Source of the DNA: CAVYXF01 sp963772335
GTDB lineage: Bacteria; Pseudomonadota; Alphaproteobacteria; Rhizobiales; Rhodomicrobiaceae
Direction: 5' to 3'
Length of the DNA stretch: 64,000 nucleotides
Assembly (NCBI GenBank): GCA_963772335.1
Contig: CAVYXF010000015.1
Location: forward strand, 62,001-126,000
The notes under the pieces were generated by a model. It was not told where the DNA came from. It saw nothing but the letters and a program-made list of their open reading frames with translations, and made no database searches. Positions 24,257 through 32,580 of the stretch are shown here, in pieces. The position numbers and the translations under genes were made by a program. The stretch's first letter is position 1. Every line of letters starts with the position of its first letter.

Positions 24257-26914
24257 ATGGCATTTGCAGAGTCATACCGGGCGGCGCCGGCCCTGAAAAA
24301 GCTCGCGCGGCAAAGCCCGATCACGCGCATTGCGGCATTCTTCGGCGCGTGGAATTGGGCACAGCTTGGCGTCATTGTCGGCGTTCTTGTCTTTGCCATT
24401 GCGGCAGCCGGTCTTTACCGGATGCTCCGGCACATAGCCTGGGATGATGTGCAGAGCGCCATGCAGAACGTCGGATGGCCACAGATTATTGGCGCGGCCT
24501 GCGCCAGTGCGGGCTCATATCTCGCCCTCGCCGGTCTCGATATTCTTGCGCTGCGCCAGGTCGGTGCGCGGGGCGTGCCGCTCGCCTATACGGCGCTGAC
24601 CTCCTTCATCAGCCACAGCTTCACCTTCACCCTGGGCTTTGGCGTGCTGACCGGCGGCGCGGTACGTCTGCGCCGTTATCAGCTCATGGGCGTGGCGCCG
24701 GGGAGCATCCTTTCCGCCGGGCTGCTCTGTGCCATTACGTTTTGGATGGGGTTGGCGGCGATCGCCGGCATTTGCCTTTTCGCCGCGCCGACGATCATCG
24801 CGCCGGTTTACGATGTTCCGCCTGCAATGGCAGTTTTTGTTGGGGCCGGGATTTTGGTGCTGCTCGGCGGATGGATCGCCTACTCAGCGCTGCGCCGAAT
24901 CAGCATGAGCGTTTCCGGATGGGAGCTGAACCTCCCCGGACCGGCCTTGAGCCTCGGTGCGATCGCGATCGGCATTGCTGATACCGCTTGCGCAGGCCTG
25001 GCTTTGTGGCTGGTGCTGCCGGCGGACATCCAACTCGCTTTTCCCAGTTTTCTCGTCGTCTTCGTGCTGGCGACCATCATGGGTGTTGTCAGCCATGTGC
25101 CGGGCGGACTTGGCGTCTTTGAGGCGATCTTGCTGCTCGGAGTGCCGGGTCTGAGCACGCCGCAAGGTATCAGCGCACTGCTGCTGTTCCGGCTGATCTA
25201 TTATATCGGTCCCTTTGCGATTTCGGCGGTCACGCTCGGCGCGCATGAGGCGGCAAGCCATGCGGAAGCCTTCAATCAGGGCCGCAGGGCCGTACTACGC
25301 GCTGCTGGTCCCTTGCTGCGCCCCATGTGCGCCATCGCCGTATTCCTCGGCGGTATCGTGCTGCTGGTCTCCGGCGCGACGCCCGCCGACTATGAACGTA
25401 TGGTGATCCTGCGCAAGCTGGTGCCGCTGCCCTTCGTCGAGACCTCGCATTTCGTCGCAAGTCTTGTCGGTGCAGTGCTGCTGGTGCTCGGCTATGGGCT
25501 GGCCCGGCGCCTTCGCCCGGCCTGGAATGCCGCCGTCGGGTTGCTCGCCGCGGGCGCGCTGTTCTCCCTTCTCAAAGGCATCGACTACGAGGAAGCCATG
25601 GTCTGTCTGGCGATCATTCTGCTCCTCTGGCTCGCGCGCCCGGAATTCTATCGCCGCGCGGGGCTTCTCGATGCGCCGTTGTCGCCGGAATGGCTGCTGG
25701 CAATTGCGGTGGGGCTCGTCGGCTCTATCTGGGTCGGCTTCGCCGCCTATCAGAACGTCTCCTACGATAACGCGATTTGGTGGCACTTCGCCTATAGTGG
25801 CGATGCCCCGCGCTTCCTGCGCGCAAGCCTCGGCATCGCCGTGGGCGTAATGATGTTTGCCCTGCACCGCATCTTGCATTCCGCTCATCATGGCGAGGCG
25901 CAAAGCACCGCCGATCTGCCCCGCATCCACGCGCTCCTGGCGAATGTGGAACGCACCGATGCCCAGCTCGCTCTGCTCGGCGACAAGAAGTTCCTGTTCG
26001 CCGATGACGGGAAGGGTTTCGTCATGTACGGCGTGCAAGGTTCCACATGGCTGGCCATGGGCGATCCCGTCGCCGCGGACGAGAATGCAACCGCGGAGCT
26101 GATCTGGCGCTTCAAGGAGCTCGCCGATCTGCATAATGGTGCGGCCGGCTTCTATCACCTTTCCTGGCGCCATATCCCGCTTTACATCGACGCCGGCTTC
26201 TCGCTGGCCAAGCTCGGCGAGGACGCATTCGTCGAGCTCTCGCACTTCACCTTAGAGGGCGGCGAAGGGCGGAAATTGCGGCAGACCAAGGCACATTGCG
26301 AGCGCAAGGGCCTGTCCTTCGAGATCGTCCCGTCCGCCCGCCTGCCGGCGATGCTCCCGCTGCTGAAGGAGGTCTCCGATGCCTGGCTCGCCAATCGCGG
26401 GGGCAAGGAGAAAGGCTTCTCGCTCGGCTTCTGGTCGGAGCCTTATCTTTGCCGCTACGACCACGCCATTGTCTGGCAGGGCGATCGCATCATTGCCTTC
26501 GCCAATATCTGGAAAGCGGCAGGAGCGAGCGAATATTCCGTCGATCTGATGCGCCATGTGCCGGACGCCCCGGGCGGCACGATGGATTACCTGTTCATCT
26601 GCCTGATGGAGGCGGCAAAGCGTGAAGGCTCTCAGTGGTTCAATCTCGGCATGGCTCCGCTGTCCGGCCTGCCCCGCCATCGCCTCGCTTCGCGCTGGAG
26701 CCGGCTTGGCACGCTGATCTATCGGCACGGCGACAGCTTCTACAATTTCGAGGGCCTGCGTGCTTTCAAGAGCAAGTTCAAACCGGTCTGGCGTCCGCGC
26801 TATCTCGCTCATCCCGGCGGCCTGTCGATGGCGCGCGTGCTGATGGACGCAACCACGCTGATCGCGTCCAGTCCAAAACGCGCCTGCCAGCTTGAGGGAA
26901 ATTTCTGCAAATGA
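24257..26914 (+). CDS. mprF: MprF/LpiA: aminoacyl-phosphatidylglycerol synthase and flippase
   Basis: 885 residues. The N-terminal two thirds hold about fourteen membrane helices (flippase part, UPF0104-type, with FSHVPGGLGVFE-like VSHVPGGLGVFEA). The C-terminal soluble domain (about 560-870, DUF2156) transfers lysine or another amino acid from its tRNA to phosphatidylglycerol; LSWRHIPLYIDAGFSLAKLGE and FNLGMAPLSGL are its characteristic stretches. The modified lipid reduces sensitivity to cationic peptides and acid. In rhizobia the gene is lpiA, induced at low pH, and is followed by acvB, exactly as here (ATGA overlap). ATG 24257 is the only start consistent with the first helix. Confidence 0.92.
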   Translation: MAFAESYRAAPALKKLARQSPITRIAAFFGAWNWAQLGVIVGVLVFAIAAAGLYRMLRHIAWDDVQSAMQNVGWPQIIGAACASAGSYLALAGLDILALRQVGARGVPLAYTALTSFISHSFTFTLGFGVLTGGAVRLRRYQLMGVAPGSILSAGLLCAITFWMGLAAIAGICLFAAPTIIAPVYDVPPAMAVFVGAGILVLLGGWIAYSALRRISMSVSGWELNLPGPALSLGAIAIGIADTACAGLALWLVLPADIQLAFPSFLVVFVLATIMGVVSHVPGGLGVFEAILLLGVPGLSTPQGISALLLFRLIYYIGPFAISAVTLGAHEAASHAEAFNQGRRAVLRAAGPLLRPMCAIAVFLGGIVLLVSGATPADYERMVILRKLVPLPFVETSHFVASLVGAVLLVLGYGLARRLRPAWNAAVGLLAAGALFSLLKGIDYEEAMVCLAIILLLWLARPEFYRRAGLLDAPLSPEWLLAIAVGLVGSIWVGFAAYQNVSYDNAIWWHFAYSGDAPRFLRASLGIAVGVMMFALHRILHSAHHGEAQSTADLPRIHALLANVERTDAQLALLGDKKFLFADDGKGFVMYGVQGSTWLAMGDPVAADENATAELIWRFKELADLHNGAAGFYHLSWRHIPLYIDAGFSLAKLGEDAFVELSHFTLEGGEGRKLRQTKAHCERKGLSFEIVPSARLPAMLPLLKEVSDAWLANRGGKEKGFSLGFWSEPYLCRYDHAIVWQGDRIIAFANIWKAAGASEYSVDLMRHVPDAPGGTMDYLFICLMEAAKREGSQWFNLGMAPLSGLPRHRLASRWSRLGTLIYRHGDSFYNFEGLRAFKSKFKPVWRPRYLAHPGGLSMARVLMDATTLIASSPKRACQLEGNFCK

Positions 26915-28299
26915 CGATGATGCGAAAATTGATTTTGGGTGCAGCGATGATCTTGTCCTTGCACCCGGGCAGCGTCTCGGCGGCTGGACGCACAGTGACG
27001 GTGGCCAACGAAACGCTGGGCGATGTGCAGGTGCAAGCCCCCGACGGCGAGCCGCGCCTGTTCGTCATCTTTATTTCCGGCAAGGATGGGCTCACGGCCA
27101 TCCGCCGCGCCGAAGCGGATCGGCTGGTCGAGCGAGGCGCGGCGGTTGCCTTGATCGATCTGCCCAATCTCCAGACGAAGGTGTCCGCCAGCGAAGACCA
27201 GGATTGCCATTACACCTTCGGCGATTTCGAGGACCTGACGCGCGTCGCCGAGCGCGAGCTGGGCATGGCCAACTGGCGCTGGCCGGTGCTGCTCGGCACG
27301 GGCGAGGGCGGCACGCTTGCTTATCTCGCCCTCGCCCAGGCGCCCGATAACACAACCGCTGGCGCCGTTAGCATCGGCTTTGCCCCGCAATTCGCAAGCC
27401 GCCTTCCGCTTTGCGACGGCGCTTCTGATGATCAGGCCGCCGACGGCATGCGTCATTACCAGCCGGCGACCAATCTGCCAGGTCGATGGCGCTGGTTCGC
27501 GCCGAGCCAGCCCGCACCGGACCTGGCCAGGTTTGCTAGCGCAAGCCCGATGGCGCAGCTTCACGTCGTCCCAGGCGATGCCAATGCGCAGTTCAATGCG
27601 GGCATCGACGCTGTCGTCGAGCTTGGCGCCCCGCCGGCCCGCGCCCTTGCGGATTTGCCGCTGGTCGAACTGCCGGCCAAGGGCAAGCCCCGCGCGCTCG
27701 CGGTGTTCATTTCCGGCGATGGCGGCTGGCGCGATATCGACAAGCAGATCGGCGAATATCTGCAAAACCATGGTGTGTCGGTGATCGGCGTCGATACGCT
27801 GCGCTATTTCTGGCGCAAGAAGCCGCCGGAGACGGTCGCTGCAGATGTCGACCGCATCGTGGCGCATTATCAGCAGCTCTGGCAGGTGCGAAAGACCGCG
27901 CTGCTCGGCTATTCCTTTGGCGCAGATATTCTGCCGCTGGCCTGGGGGAAGATGAACGCTGCGACACGGGACACGACGGACCTGATCGGGCTGGTCAGCC
28001 CCGAGCCGACCGCCGATCTCGAGGTGACGGTCAGCGGCTGGCTCGGCCTCAGTTCTTCGAGCGAGGTGCCGATCCAGCCCTATATCGCGAGCATGCCGGC
28101 AGGTAAGGTGATGTGCATCTATGGCGCCGACGAGCAGGCGGAGAACGATACCGCCTGCACATTGCCGGAGCTGAGCAGTGCGACGCGCCTGGTCCGGCCC
28201 GGCGGCCATCACTTCGACGGAAACTATGAGGTGATTGCCGACGCCATTCTGGCCAAGCTTACGCCGAGAGTTGCCTCCGCATCTCCAGCGCAGCCTTGA
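26911..28299 (+). CDS. acvB: AcvB/VirJ-family periplasmic alpha/beta hydrolase
   Basis: 462 residues: signal peptide (about 1-24), a first VirJ-like half with FISGKDG, and a second half with FISGDGGWRD, the nucleophile elbow GYSFGAD and a late GGHHFDG with the catalytic His. Agrobacterium AcvB is known to hydrolyse lysyl-phosphatidylglycerol in the periplasm, balancing MprF and supporting virulence. The overlap with mprF means both enzymes are made together. No other virulence genes are in the window, so a role in envelope lipid balance and acid tolerance is the modest reading. Confidence 0.9.
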   Translation: MTMMRKLILGAAMILSLHPGSVSAAGRTVTVANETLGDVQVQAPDGEPRLFVIFISGKDGLTAIRRAEADRLVERGAAVALIDLPNLQTKVSASEDQDCHYTFGDFEDLTRVAERELGMANWRWPVLLGTGEGGTLAYLALAQAPDNTTAGAVSIGFAPQFASRLPLCDGASDDQAADGMRHYQPATNLPGRWRWFAPSQPAPDLARFASASPMAQLHVVPGDANAQFNAGIDAVVELGAPPARALADLPLVELPAKGKPRALAVFISGDGGWRDIDKQIGEYLQNHGVSVIGVDTLRYFWRKKPPETVAADVDRIVAHYQQLWQVRKTALLGYSFGADILPLAWGKMNAATRDTTDLIGLVSPEPTADLEVTVSGWLGLSSSSEVPIQPYIASMPAGKVMCIYGADEQAENDTACTLPELSSATRLVRPGGHHFDGNYEVIADAILAKLTPRVASASPAQP

Positions 28300-28406
28300 C
28301 CGGCTATTTGCTGCCCAATTCTGGTCCAGAGCCGCTGATAGGCATCATTTGTCGCGGGAGCGCGTCGAAAACCGGAATGGCGTCAGCACCAGAGGGGGAA
28401 AATGAC

Positions 28407-28973
28407 ATGCGGAAGATCGGTCGTAGGATCGTGGTAGCGTTTGCCGTCGCTTGGTTCGCCAGCTTTGTGGCTATTGCGCAAGCCCCGCGCGCTGAAGCAG
28501 CCTCCGGGCCGGAGATCGATGCCGCTGTCGATGCGACGCTCAGGGATTTCTTCCACCACACCCGCGGGGCTCGCGAGCTGATCGCCAGCTCCGCCGGTGT
28601 GCTGGTGTTTCCGACGGTCTTTAAGGCCGGCTTCGGCGTGGGCGGCGAATATGGCGAGGGCGCGCTGCTCCGGCGCGGCAGGACGGTCGACTACTACAAC
28701 ACCGTCTCGGCCTCATTCGGATTTCAGCTCGGTGCGCAGGCGCGCTCGATCGTGATCGTCTTCATGACCCCCGAAGCGCTCCACGGCTTCCAGCATGTGG
28801 ATGGCTGGAAGGTCGGCGTGGACGGGTCAGTTGCCTTTCTGACTGTCGGCGCTGGGACCTCGATCGACACGGCCAGGATCGTCGATCCCATCGTCGGCTT
28901 CATCTTCGACAATAAGGGGCTGATGTATAATTTGACCCTGGAAGGCTCAAAGATCAGCCGAATCTATCGTTAG
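28407..28973 (+). CDS. YSC84/Ysc-type lipid-binding domain secreted protein
   Basis: 188 residues: signal peptide (1-32, cut near AEA-A), then a YSC84-like (SYLF) domain with AGVLVFPTVFKAGFGVGGEYGEGAL, YYNTVSASFGFQLGAQARS and DGSVAFLTVGAG. In eukaryotes the domain binds phosphoinositides; bacterial members are exported and of unknown role. ATG 28407 is preceded by GAGGGGGAAA. It follows acvB by about 107 bases and may be a separate unit; a link to membrane lipids is only suggestive. Confidence 0.83.
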   Translation: MRKIGRRIVVAFAVAWFASFVAIAQAPRAEAASGPEIDAAVDATLRDFFHHTRGARELIASSAGVLVFPTVFKAGFGVGGEYGEGALLRRGRTVDYYNTVSASFGFQLGAQARSIVIVFMTPEALHGFQHVDGWKVGVDGSVAFLTVGAGTSIDTARIVDPIVGFIFDNKGLMYNLTLEGSKISRIYR

Positions 28974-29281
28974 CGGGCCGCAGACCGCAAAGCCCACAGA
29001 CAGGTGCGTTGCGCGTGGTCGCCCTCAGACTTCGGCGGCTTGGTTGCGAATGGGGCTAGGTGGAATCGCGCCCTCTCCCCCTCGGAGAAGCGACCGGATG
29101 CTACCGACAGCGCAAGGAATGATCACGCCTAAAAACGACACCCTATAAAGCAGCTGAGTAGCCCGGATGGAGCGAAGCGAAATCCGGGTTTTGCTCATCA
29201 GGAGCAGCTTACCAATCGTTCCCGGGTTACGCTTCGCTTCACCCGGGCTACGATCCACTACGATCTACGACCAGCGGGCCA
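28974..29281. other. 308-base gap containing a long palindrome
   Basis: No intact gene. The right half is filled by the inverted repeat at 29158-29251; the left half (28974-29157) shows nothing recognisable. The gap ends at the truncated hydrolase gene. Confidence 0.5.
29158..29251. repeat. 31-base imperfect inverted repeat, rhizobial palindrome
   Basis: Arms at 29158-29188 (begins GTAGCCCGG, contains GAGCGAAGCG, ends TCCGGG) and 29221-29251 (reads CCCGGG...GCTTCGCTTC...CCCGGGCTAC) pair with only a few mismatches across a 32-base loop. Sequences of this wording are widely dispersed in Hyphomicrobiales genomes as intergenic palindromes. It sits 31 bases before a broken gene. Confidence 0.8.
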
Positions 29282-29437
29282 GTGCGGGCCCTTGTTGTTC
29301 TGCTGACGACCTTCGTCGCCGTATCCGCCCGCGCGGAGACGATCACCTTTGCCGGCGAGGGCGTGACCCTCACGGCCGAGCTGTTCCGTCCGGCGGGAAC
29401 CGGCCCATTCCCCGGGGTGATGGCGTTCCTGCCGTGA
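29282..29437 (+). pseudogene. truncated dienelactone hydrolase-like gene, 5' fragment
   Basis: Reading from GTG 29282 gives 51 residues: a signal peptide (VRALVVLLTTFVAVSARA), then ETITFAGEGVTLTAELFRPA and GTGPFPGVMA. That is the start of exported dienelactone hydrolase-family proteins, in which the next residues are normally LHGCGG. Here the sequence changes to FLP and a stop, and the end of the SMP-30 gene begins 8 bases later on the other strand. The rest of the hydrolase is missing, so this is a remnant cut off by recombination or deletion near 29425. Confidence 0.7.
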
Positions 29438-29444
29438 AATTCCG

Positions 29445-30374
29445 CTATGCACTGACGCTGCCGGGCCGGGTGGCACCTGCCGCATTCACATAGACGGAAT
29501 AGAGCGAAGTGGTGCCGCAAATGAACAGCCGGTTGCGCTTCGGGCCGCCGAAGCAGACATTGGCGACCACCTCCGGCACGCGGATTTTGCCGATCAGCGC
29601 GCCTTCCGGTGTGTAGCAATGCACGCCGTCGCCGGCGCTAGTCCAGATATTGCCCTTTGTGTCGACGCGGAAGCCGTCGAACAGGCCGACCGTGCAGGTG
29701 GCGAACACTTCGCCGCCGCTCAGCCGGCTGCCATCCTCCACGGTGAATTTGCGGATATGGCGCGGGCCATCCTTCACATGGGTGGCCCCGGTGTCGACGA
29801 TGTAAAGCAGGCTCTCGTCCGGGCTGAAGGCGAGGCCGTTCGGCTTCTCAAAATCGGTGGCCACGGCCGTGAGGTTCCCGGTCGCCGGATCGAAGCGGTA
29901 GACGTAGCACCCTGCGACCTCGTGCGGCGCGGCGTCGCCCTCATAATCGCTATCGATGCCATAGCTCGGATCGGTGAACCAGATCGTGCCGTCCGACTTC
30001 ACCACCACGTCGTTCGGCGAGTTGAAACGCTTGCCTTCATAACGGTCGACGAGCACGACGCGTCGTCCGTCGAACTCGGTGCGCGACACGCAGCGCCCGC
30101 GATGCTCGCACGAAACCAGCCGGCCTTCGCGGTCGACGGTATGGCCGTTGGTGTTGAAGGCGGGCGATCGGAACACCGACACCGAGCCATCGGTCTCGTC
30201 CCAGCGCATCATCCGGTCATTGGGGATGTCGGACCACAGGAGATACCGCCCGGCGGCGAAATAGGCCGGCCCCTCGGCCCAGCGGCAGCCGGTGAACAGC
30301 TTCTCTAGATGCACATTGCCCATGGCGAGCTTAGTGAACCGCTCATCCAGCACTTCAAAGCTTTCCGTCAGCAT
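29445..30374 (-). CDS. SMP-30/gluconolactonase-family lactonase
   Basis: 309 residues forming a six-bladed propeller of the SMP-30/LRE family, which opens sugar lactones. Expected metal ligands and pocket residues are present: Glu34 in WAEGPAYF, Asn121 in NSPNDV, Asn179 in KPNGLAFSPDE, Asp233 in LFDGFRVD. There is no signal peptide, so it acts in the cytoplasm on the lactone made by a sugar dehydrogenase. It is downstream of the first ABC importer but has its own upstream gap with a repeat and operator-like site, so it may be transcribed separately. The partner dehydrogenase could be the Gfo/Idh protein at 39737. Confidence 0.88.
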   Translation of the reverse strand: MLTESFEVLDERFTKLAMGNVHLEKLFTGCRWAEGPAYFAAGRYLLWSDIPNDRMMRWDETDGSVSVFRSPAFNTNGHTVDREGRLVSCEHRGRCVSRTEFDGRRVVLVDRYEGKRFNSPNDVVVKSDGTIWFTDPSYGIDSDYEGDAAPHEVAGCYVYRFDPATGNLTAVATDFEKPNGLAFSPDESLLYIVDTGATHVKDGPRHIRKFTVEDGSRLSGGEVFATCTVGLFDGFRVDTKGNIWTSAGDGVHCYTPEGALIGKIRVPEVVANVCFGGPKRNRLFICGTTSLYSVYVNAAGATRPGSVSA

Positions 30375-30395
30375 GGCGCTCTCCCGTGATGTTTC

Positions 30396-30414
30396 GTACG
30401 AGATAAATTCGTAC
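30396..30414 (-). promoter_or_regulatory. inverted repeat upstream of SMP-30 gene, candidate operator
   Basis: GTACGA (30396-30401) and TCGTAC (30409-30414) with a 7-base spacer, 21 bases before the start codon. The left half also forms the palindrome TCGTACGA (30394-30401). The GT...AC wording is like GntR-family operators, and this position would block transcription or translation initiation. No regulator is encoded nearby. Confidence 0.4.
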
Positions 30415-30472
30415 TATCTAACTCCCCGCGGACCCCACGGCGTTTGGTGAGTGAGCGCCGTCGCCTCTGGTC

Positions 30473-30565
30473 CCCTCTCCCGTGGGGAGAGGGACAGGGT
30501 GAGGGGGTAATGCCTCACCGATAGTTTGTAACCCCTCGCCCCCACCCTCTCCCCACGGGAGAGGG
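30473..30565. repeat. CTCTCCC-type palindromic repeat, copy 1
   Basis: Two 21-base arms (30473-30493 and 30545-30565) are exact reverse complements, and each is itself nearly palindromic (CCCTCTCCC-GTG-GGGAGAGGG). The spacer contains CGATAGTTTGTAACCCCTC, which recurs almost unchanged in the copy at 38270-38373. It lies between the ABC permease and SMP-30 genes and could fold into a very stable RNA structure. Confidence 0.85.
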
Positions 30566-30612
30566 AGCAATCCGTTACGAGGCTGCGCTTTGGTTCCGCA
30601 ATCCATCGCTTT

Positions 30613-31581
30613 TCAAGCCTGTGTCTTGGCGCCGCGGCCATAGGTCAGGAGCATCAAGATGATCACCGCGCCATAGATGATCTGGCGGCCGACCTCCGCC
30701 ATCTGCATGACCGAGAGAATGGACTGCAGCAGCGTGATGAGGATAGTGCCGACGATCGTACCGGCATAGGAGCCGCGCCCGCCAAGGATGTTCGTGCCAC
30801 CAAGCACCACCGCCGCGATTGCGGGCAGCAGATAAGGCTCACCCATCCCCTGGTAAGCTTTGGTGGCGTATCCCGCGAGCAGCACGCCGGCAAGCGCCGA
30901 CATCGCGCCCGAAATCATGAAGCAGATCAGCACCACGAAGCGGGTATCGACGCCGGAGAGATAGGCGGCCTTCTCGCGATTGCCGATGGCATAGACCTTC
31001 CGGCCGAAAGTGGTGCGCGTGAGCAAGAAGATCATTCCCGCCGCCACCACAGCCCAGAGCAGCAGCGCATTCGGCAAGCCGAAGAATGTGCGGCCGGTTG
31101 CGAGATCGTGCATGGTTTCGGTGGCGCGGTCCTGCGGGGCAAAGCCGCCGGTGTGAAGCACGACCAGACCCTGCACCACGGCATTCATGCCGAGGGTGAA
31201 AATCATCGACGGCACGCGCAGATAAGCAACGCCAATGCCGTTGAAGAGGCCAACGGCCGCGCCGCAGGCCACGCCGAACGGGATCGCCAGCGCCGTGCCG
31301 AGATCACCCCACCACCCGGACGCAGCCGTGGCCATCATAGCGCCGAGCGTGACCACCCACGGGACCGAAAGATCGATATGTCCCAAGAGGATCACGATCA
31401 TCGCGCCGGTCGCGACCACACCGAGGAAAGAGGCGACCTGAAGCTGTTGCAGCAGATAGTTCGGCGAAAGGAAGTTCGCTGAATAAAAGCTGCCGGCGAT
31501 CAGCAGCACGATGATACAGCCGATCGCCGTGAGGATGGCAGGATTGGTGTGCCGGCGAAGCGCGAGGACGAAGGCGGACAT
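30613..31581 (-). CDS. ribose-type ABC transporter permease (system 1, second permease)
   Basis: 322 residues, about nine membrane helices, BPD_transp_2 family (RbsC/XylH/YjfF type). Family motifs seen include DLSVPWVVTLGAMMA, a variant of the usual DLSVG, and the GGTNILGGRGSYAGT loop that contacts the ATPase. It starts 18 bases after the stop of the other permease, so system 1 has two different permease chains, as in the YtfT-YjfF transporter. Transport substrate is a pentose, hexose or related cyclitol; it cannot be named from sequence. Confidence 0.9.
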   Translation of the reverse strand: MSAFVLALRRHTNPAILTAIGCIIVLLIAGSFYSANFLSPNYLLQQLQVASFLGVVATGAMIVILLGHIDLSVPWVVTLGAMMATAASGWWGDLGTALAIPFGVACGAAVGLFNGIGVAYLRVPSMIFTLGMNAVVQGLVVLHTGGFAPQDRATETMHDLATGRTFFGLPNALLLWAVVAAGMIFLLTRTTFGRKVYAIGNREKAAYLSGVDTRFVVLICFMISGAMSALAGVLLAGYATKAYQGMGEPYLLPAIAAVVLGGTNILGGRGSYAGTIVGTILITLLQSILSVMQMAEVGRQIIYGAVIILMLLTYGRGAKTQA

Positions 31582-31599
31582 GGTGCTTGCGCTTCTCCG

Positions 31600-32580
31600 C
31601 TAGCTAAACAGATCGAGACGGTTGCGGATCTTGAGGAGCCGCAGCGCACTGAGGCTGACGGCGATCAGCAGGATCATGCCCTGGAACAGCGGCTGCCACA
31701 GGGGGTCGAGATTGAGCACGAACAGAAGGTCGCCGATGGTGCGCAATACGAAGGCGCCGAAGATCGAGCCGACGGCGCTGCCATAGCCGCCCATCAACGA
31801 GGTGCCGCCGATTACGACGGCCGCGATCGAGTTCAGGGTGTAGGTGCCGCCGATCGAGGCCGAGGCCTCGCCGGAATAGGTGACGAAGGTGAGCAGGAGT
31901 CCCGCGATCGCGGCAAGCAGGCCGGAGAGCGCATAGGTGACCAGCTTCACCCGCTCGATCGCAATGCCCGACATATAAGAGGCCTGCTCCGAGGAGCCGA
32001 CCGCCAGCGCCGCCCGGCCGATGACGGAATTGCGGAACGGCACCCAGACCAGCAGCACGACGACGACCAGCACGGCCAGCATGCTGGGTATCCCGCCGGG
32101 AAGCTGGCCGGTCACGGCATCTGCGAGATCGGAGTTGACGTCACCGCCGGGCACCGGACGCAGCCAAAGCGCGAGCCCATAATAGATTGCGCCGGTCGCG
32201 AGCGTGGTGATGATCGGCTGCAAACGGCCATAGACGATGATCAGCCCATTGAGCAGCCCGCAAGCAAGGCCGGCGGCGAGCACGACCACGATGCCAAAGG
32301 CGGTCTCGAGCGGCGAGCCAACCACCAGGGCCGAGGCGATGCAATTGGCCAGCACGAACACCATGCCGACCGACAGATCGAGCCCGGCGGTCAGCACCGG
32401 CAGCGTCTGCGCCATGGCGACAATAGCGAGCAGCACGCCTTTGTTGGCAACCGTCGTGGCGACGGCGGCGTTCAGCCCGGTCGCGTAATTGGAGATATAA
32501 ACCGTGAACAGCACGGCGAAAACGGCAATGGCGAGCAGCGTGCCGCGATGCTCCAGGAAGCGGTAGCGCAGACGGTTCAT
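31600..32580 (-). CDS. ribose-type ABC transporter permease (system 1, first permease)
   Basis: 326 residues, about nine membrane helices, same family as its neighbour. GLDLSVGMVFVLAN and VIGGTSLMGGYGSAVGS are the two conserved family loops. ATGA overlap with the ATPase gene (32577-32580) shows coupling. Together with the next permease it should form a heterodimeric channel. Confidence 0.9.
   Translation of the reverse strand: MNRLRYRFLEHRGTLLAIAVFAVLFTVYISNYATGLNAAVATTVANKGVLLAIVAMAQTLPVLTAGLDLSVGMVFVLANCIASALVVGSPLETAFGIVVVLAAGLACGLLNGLIIVYGRLQPIITTLATGAIYYGLALWLRPVPGGDVNSDLADAVTGQLPGGIPSMLAVLVVVVLLVWVPFRNSVIGRAALAVGSSEQASYMSGIAIERVKLVTYALSGLLAAIAGLLLTFVTYSGEASASIGGTYTLNSIAAVVIGGTSLMGGYGSAVGSIFGAFVLRTIGDLLFVLNLDPLWQPLFQGMILLIAVSLSALRLLKIRNRLDLFS

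Noticed and set aside
26809..28212. 467-codon open frame opposite acvB
   Set aside because: Antisense shadow; acvB has full domain structure, overlap with mprF and a signal peptide.
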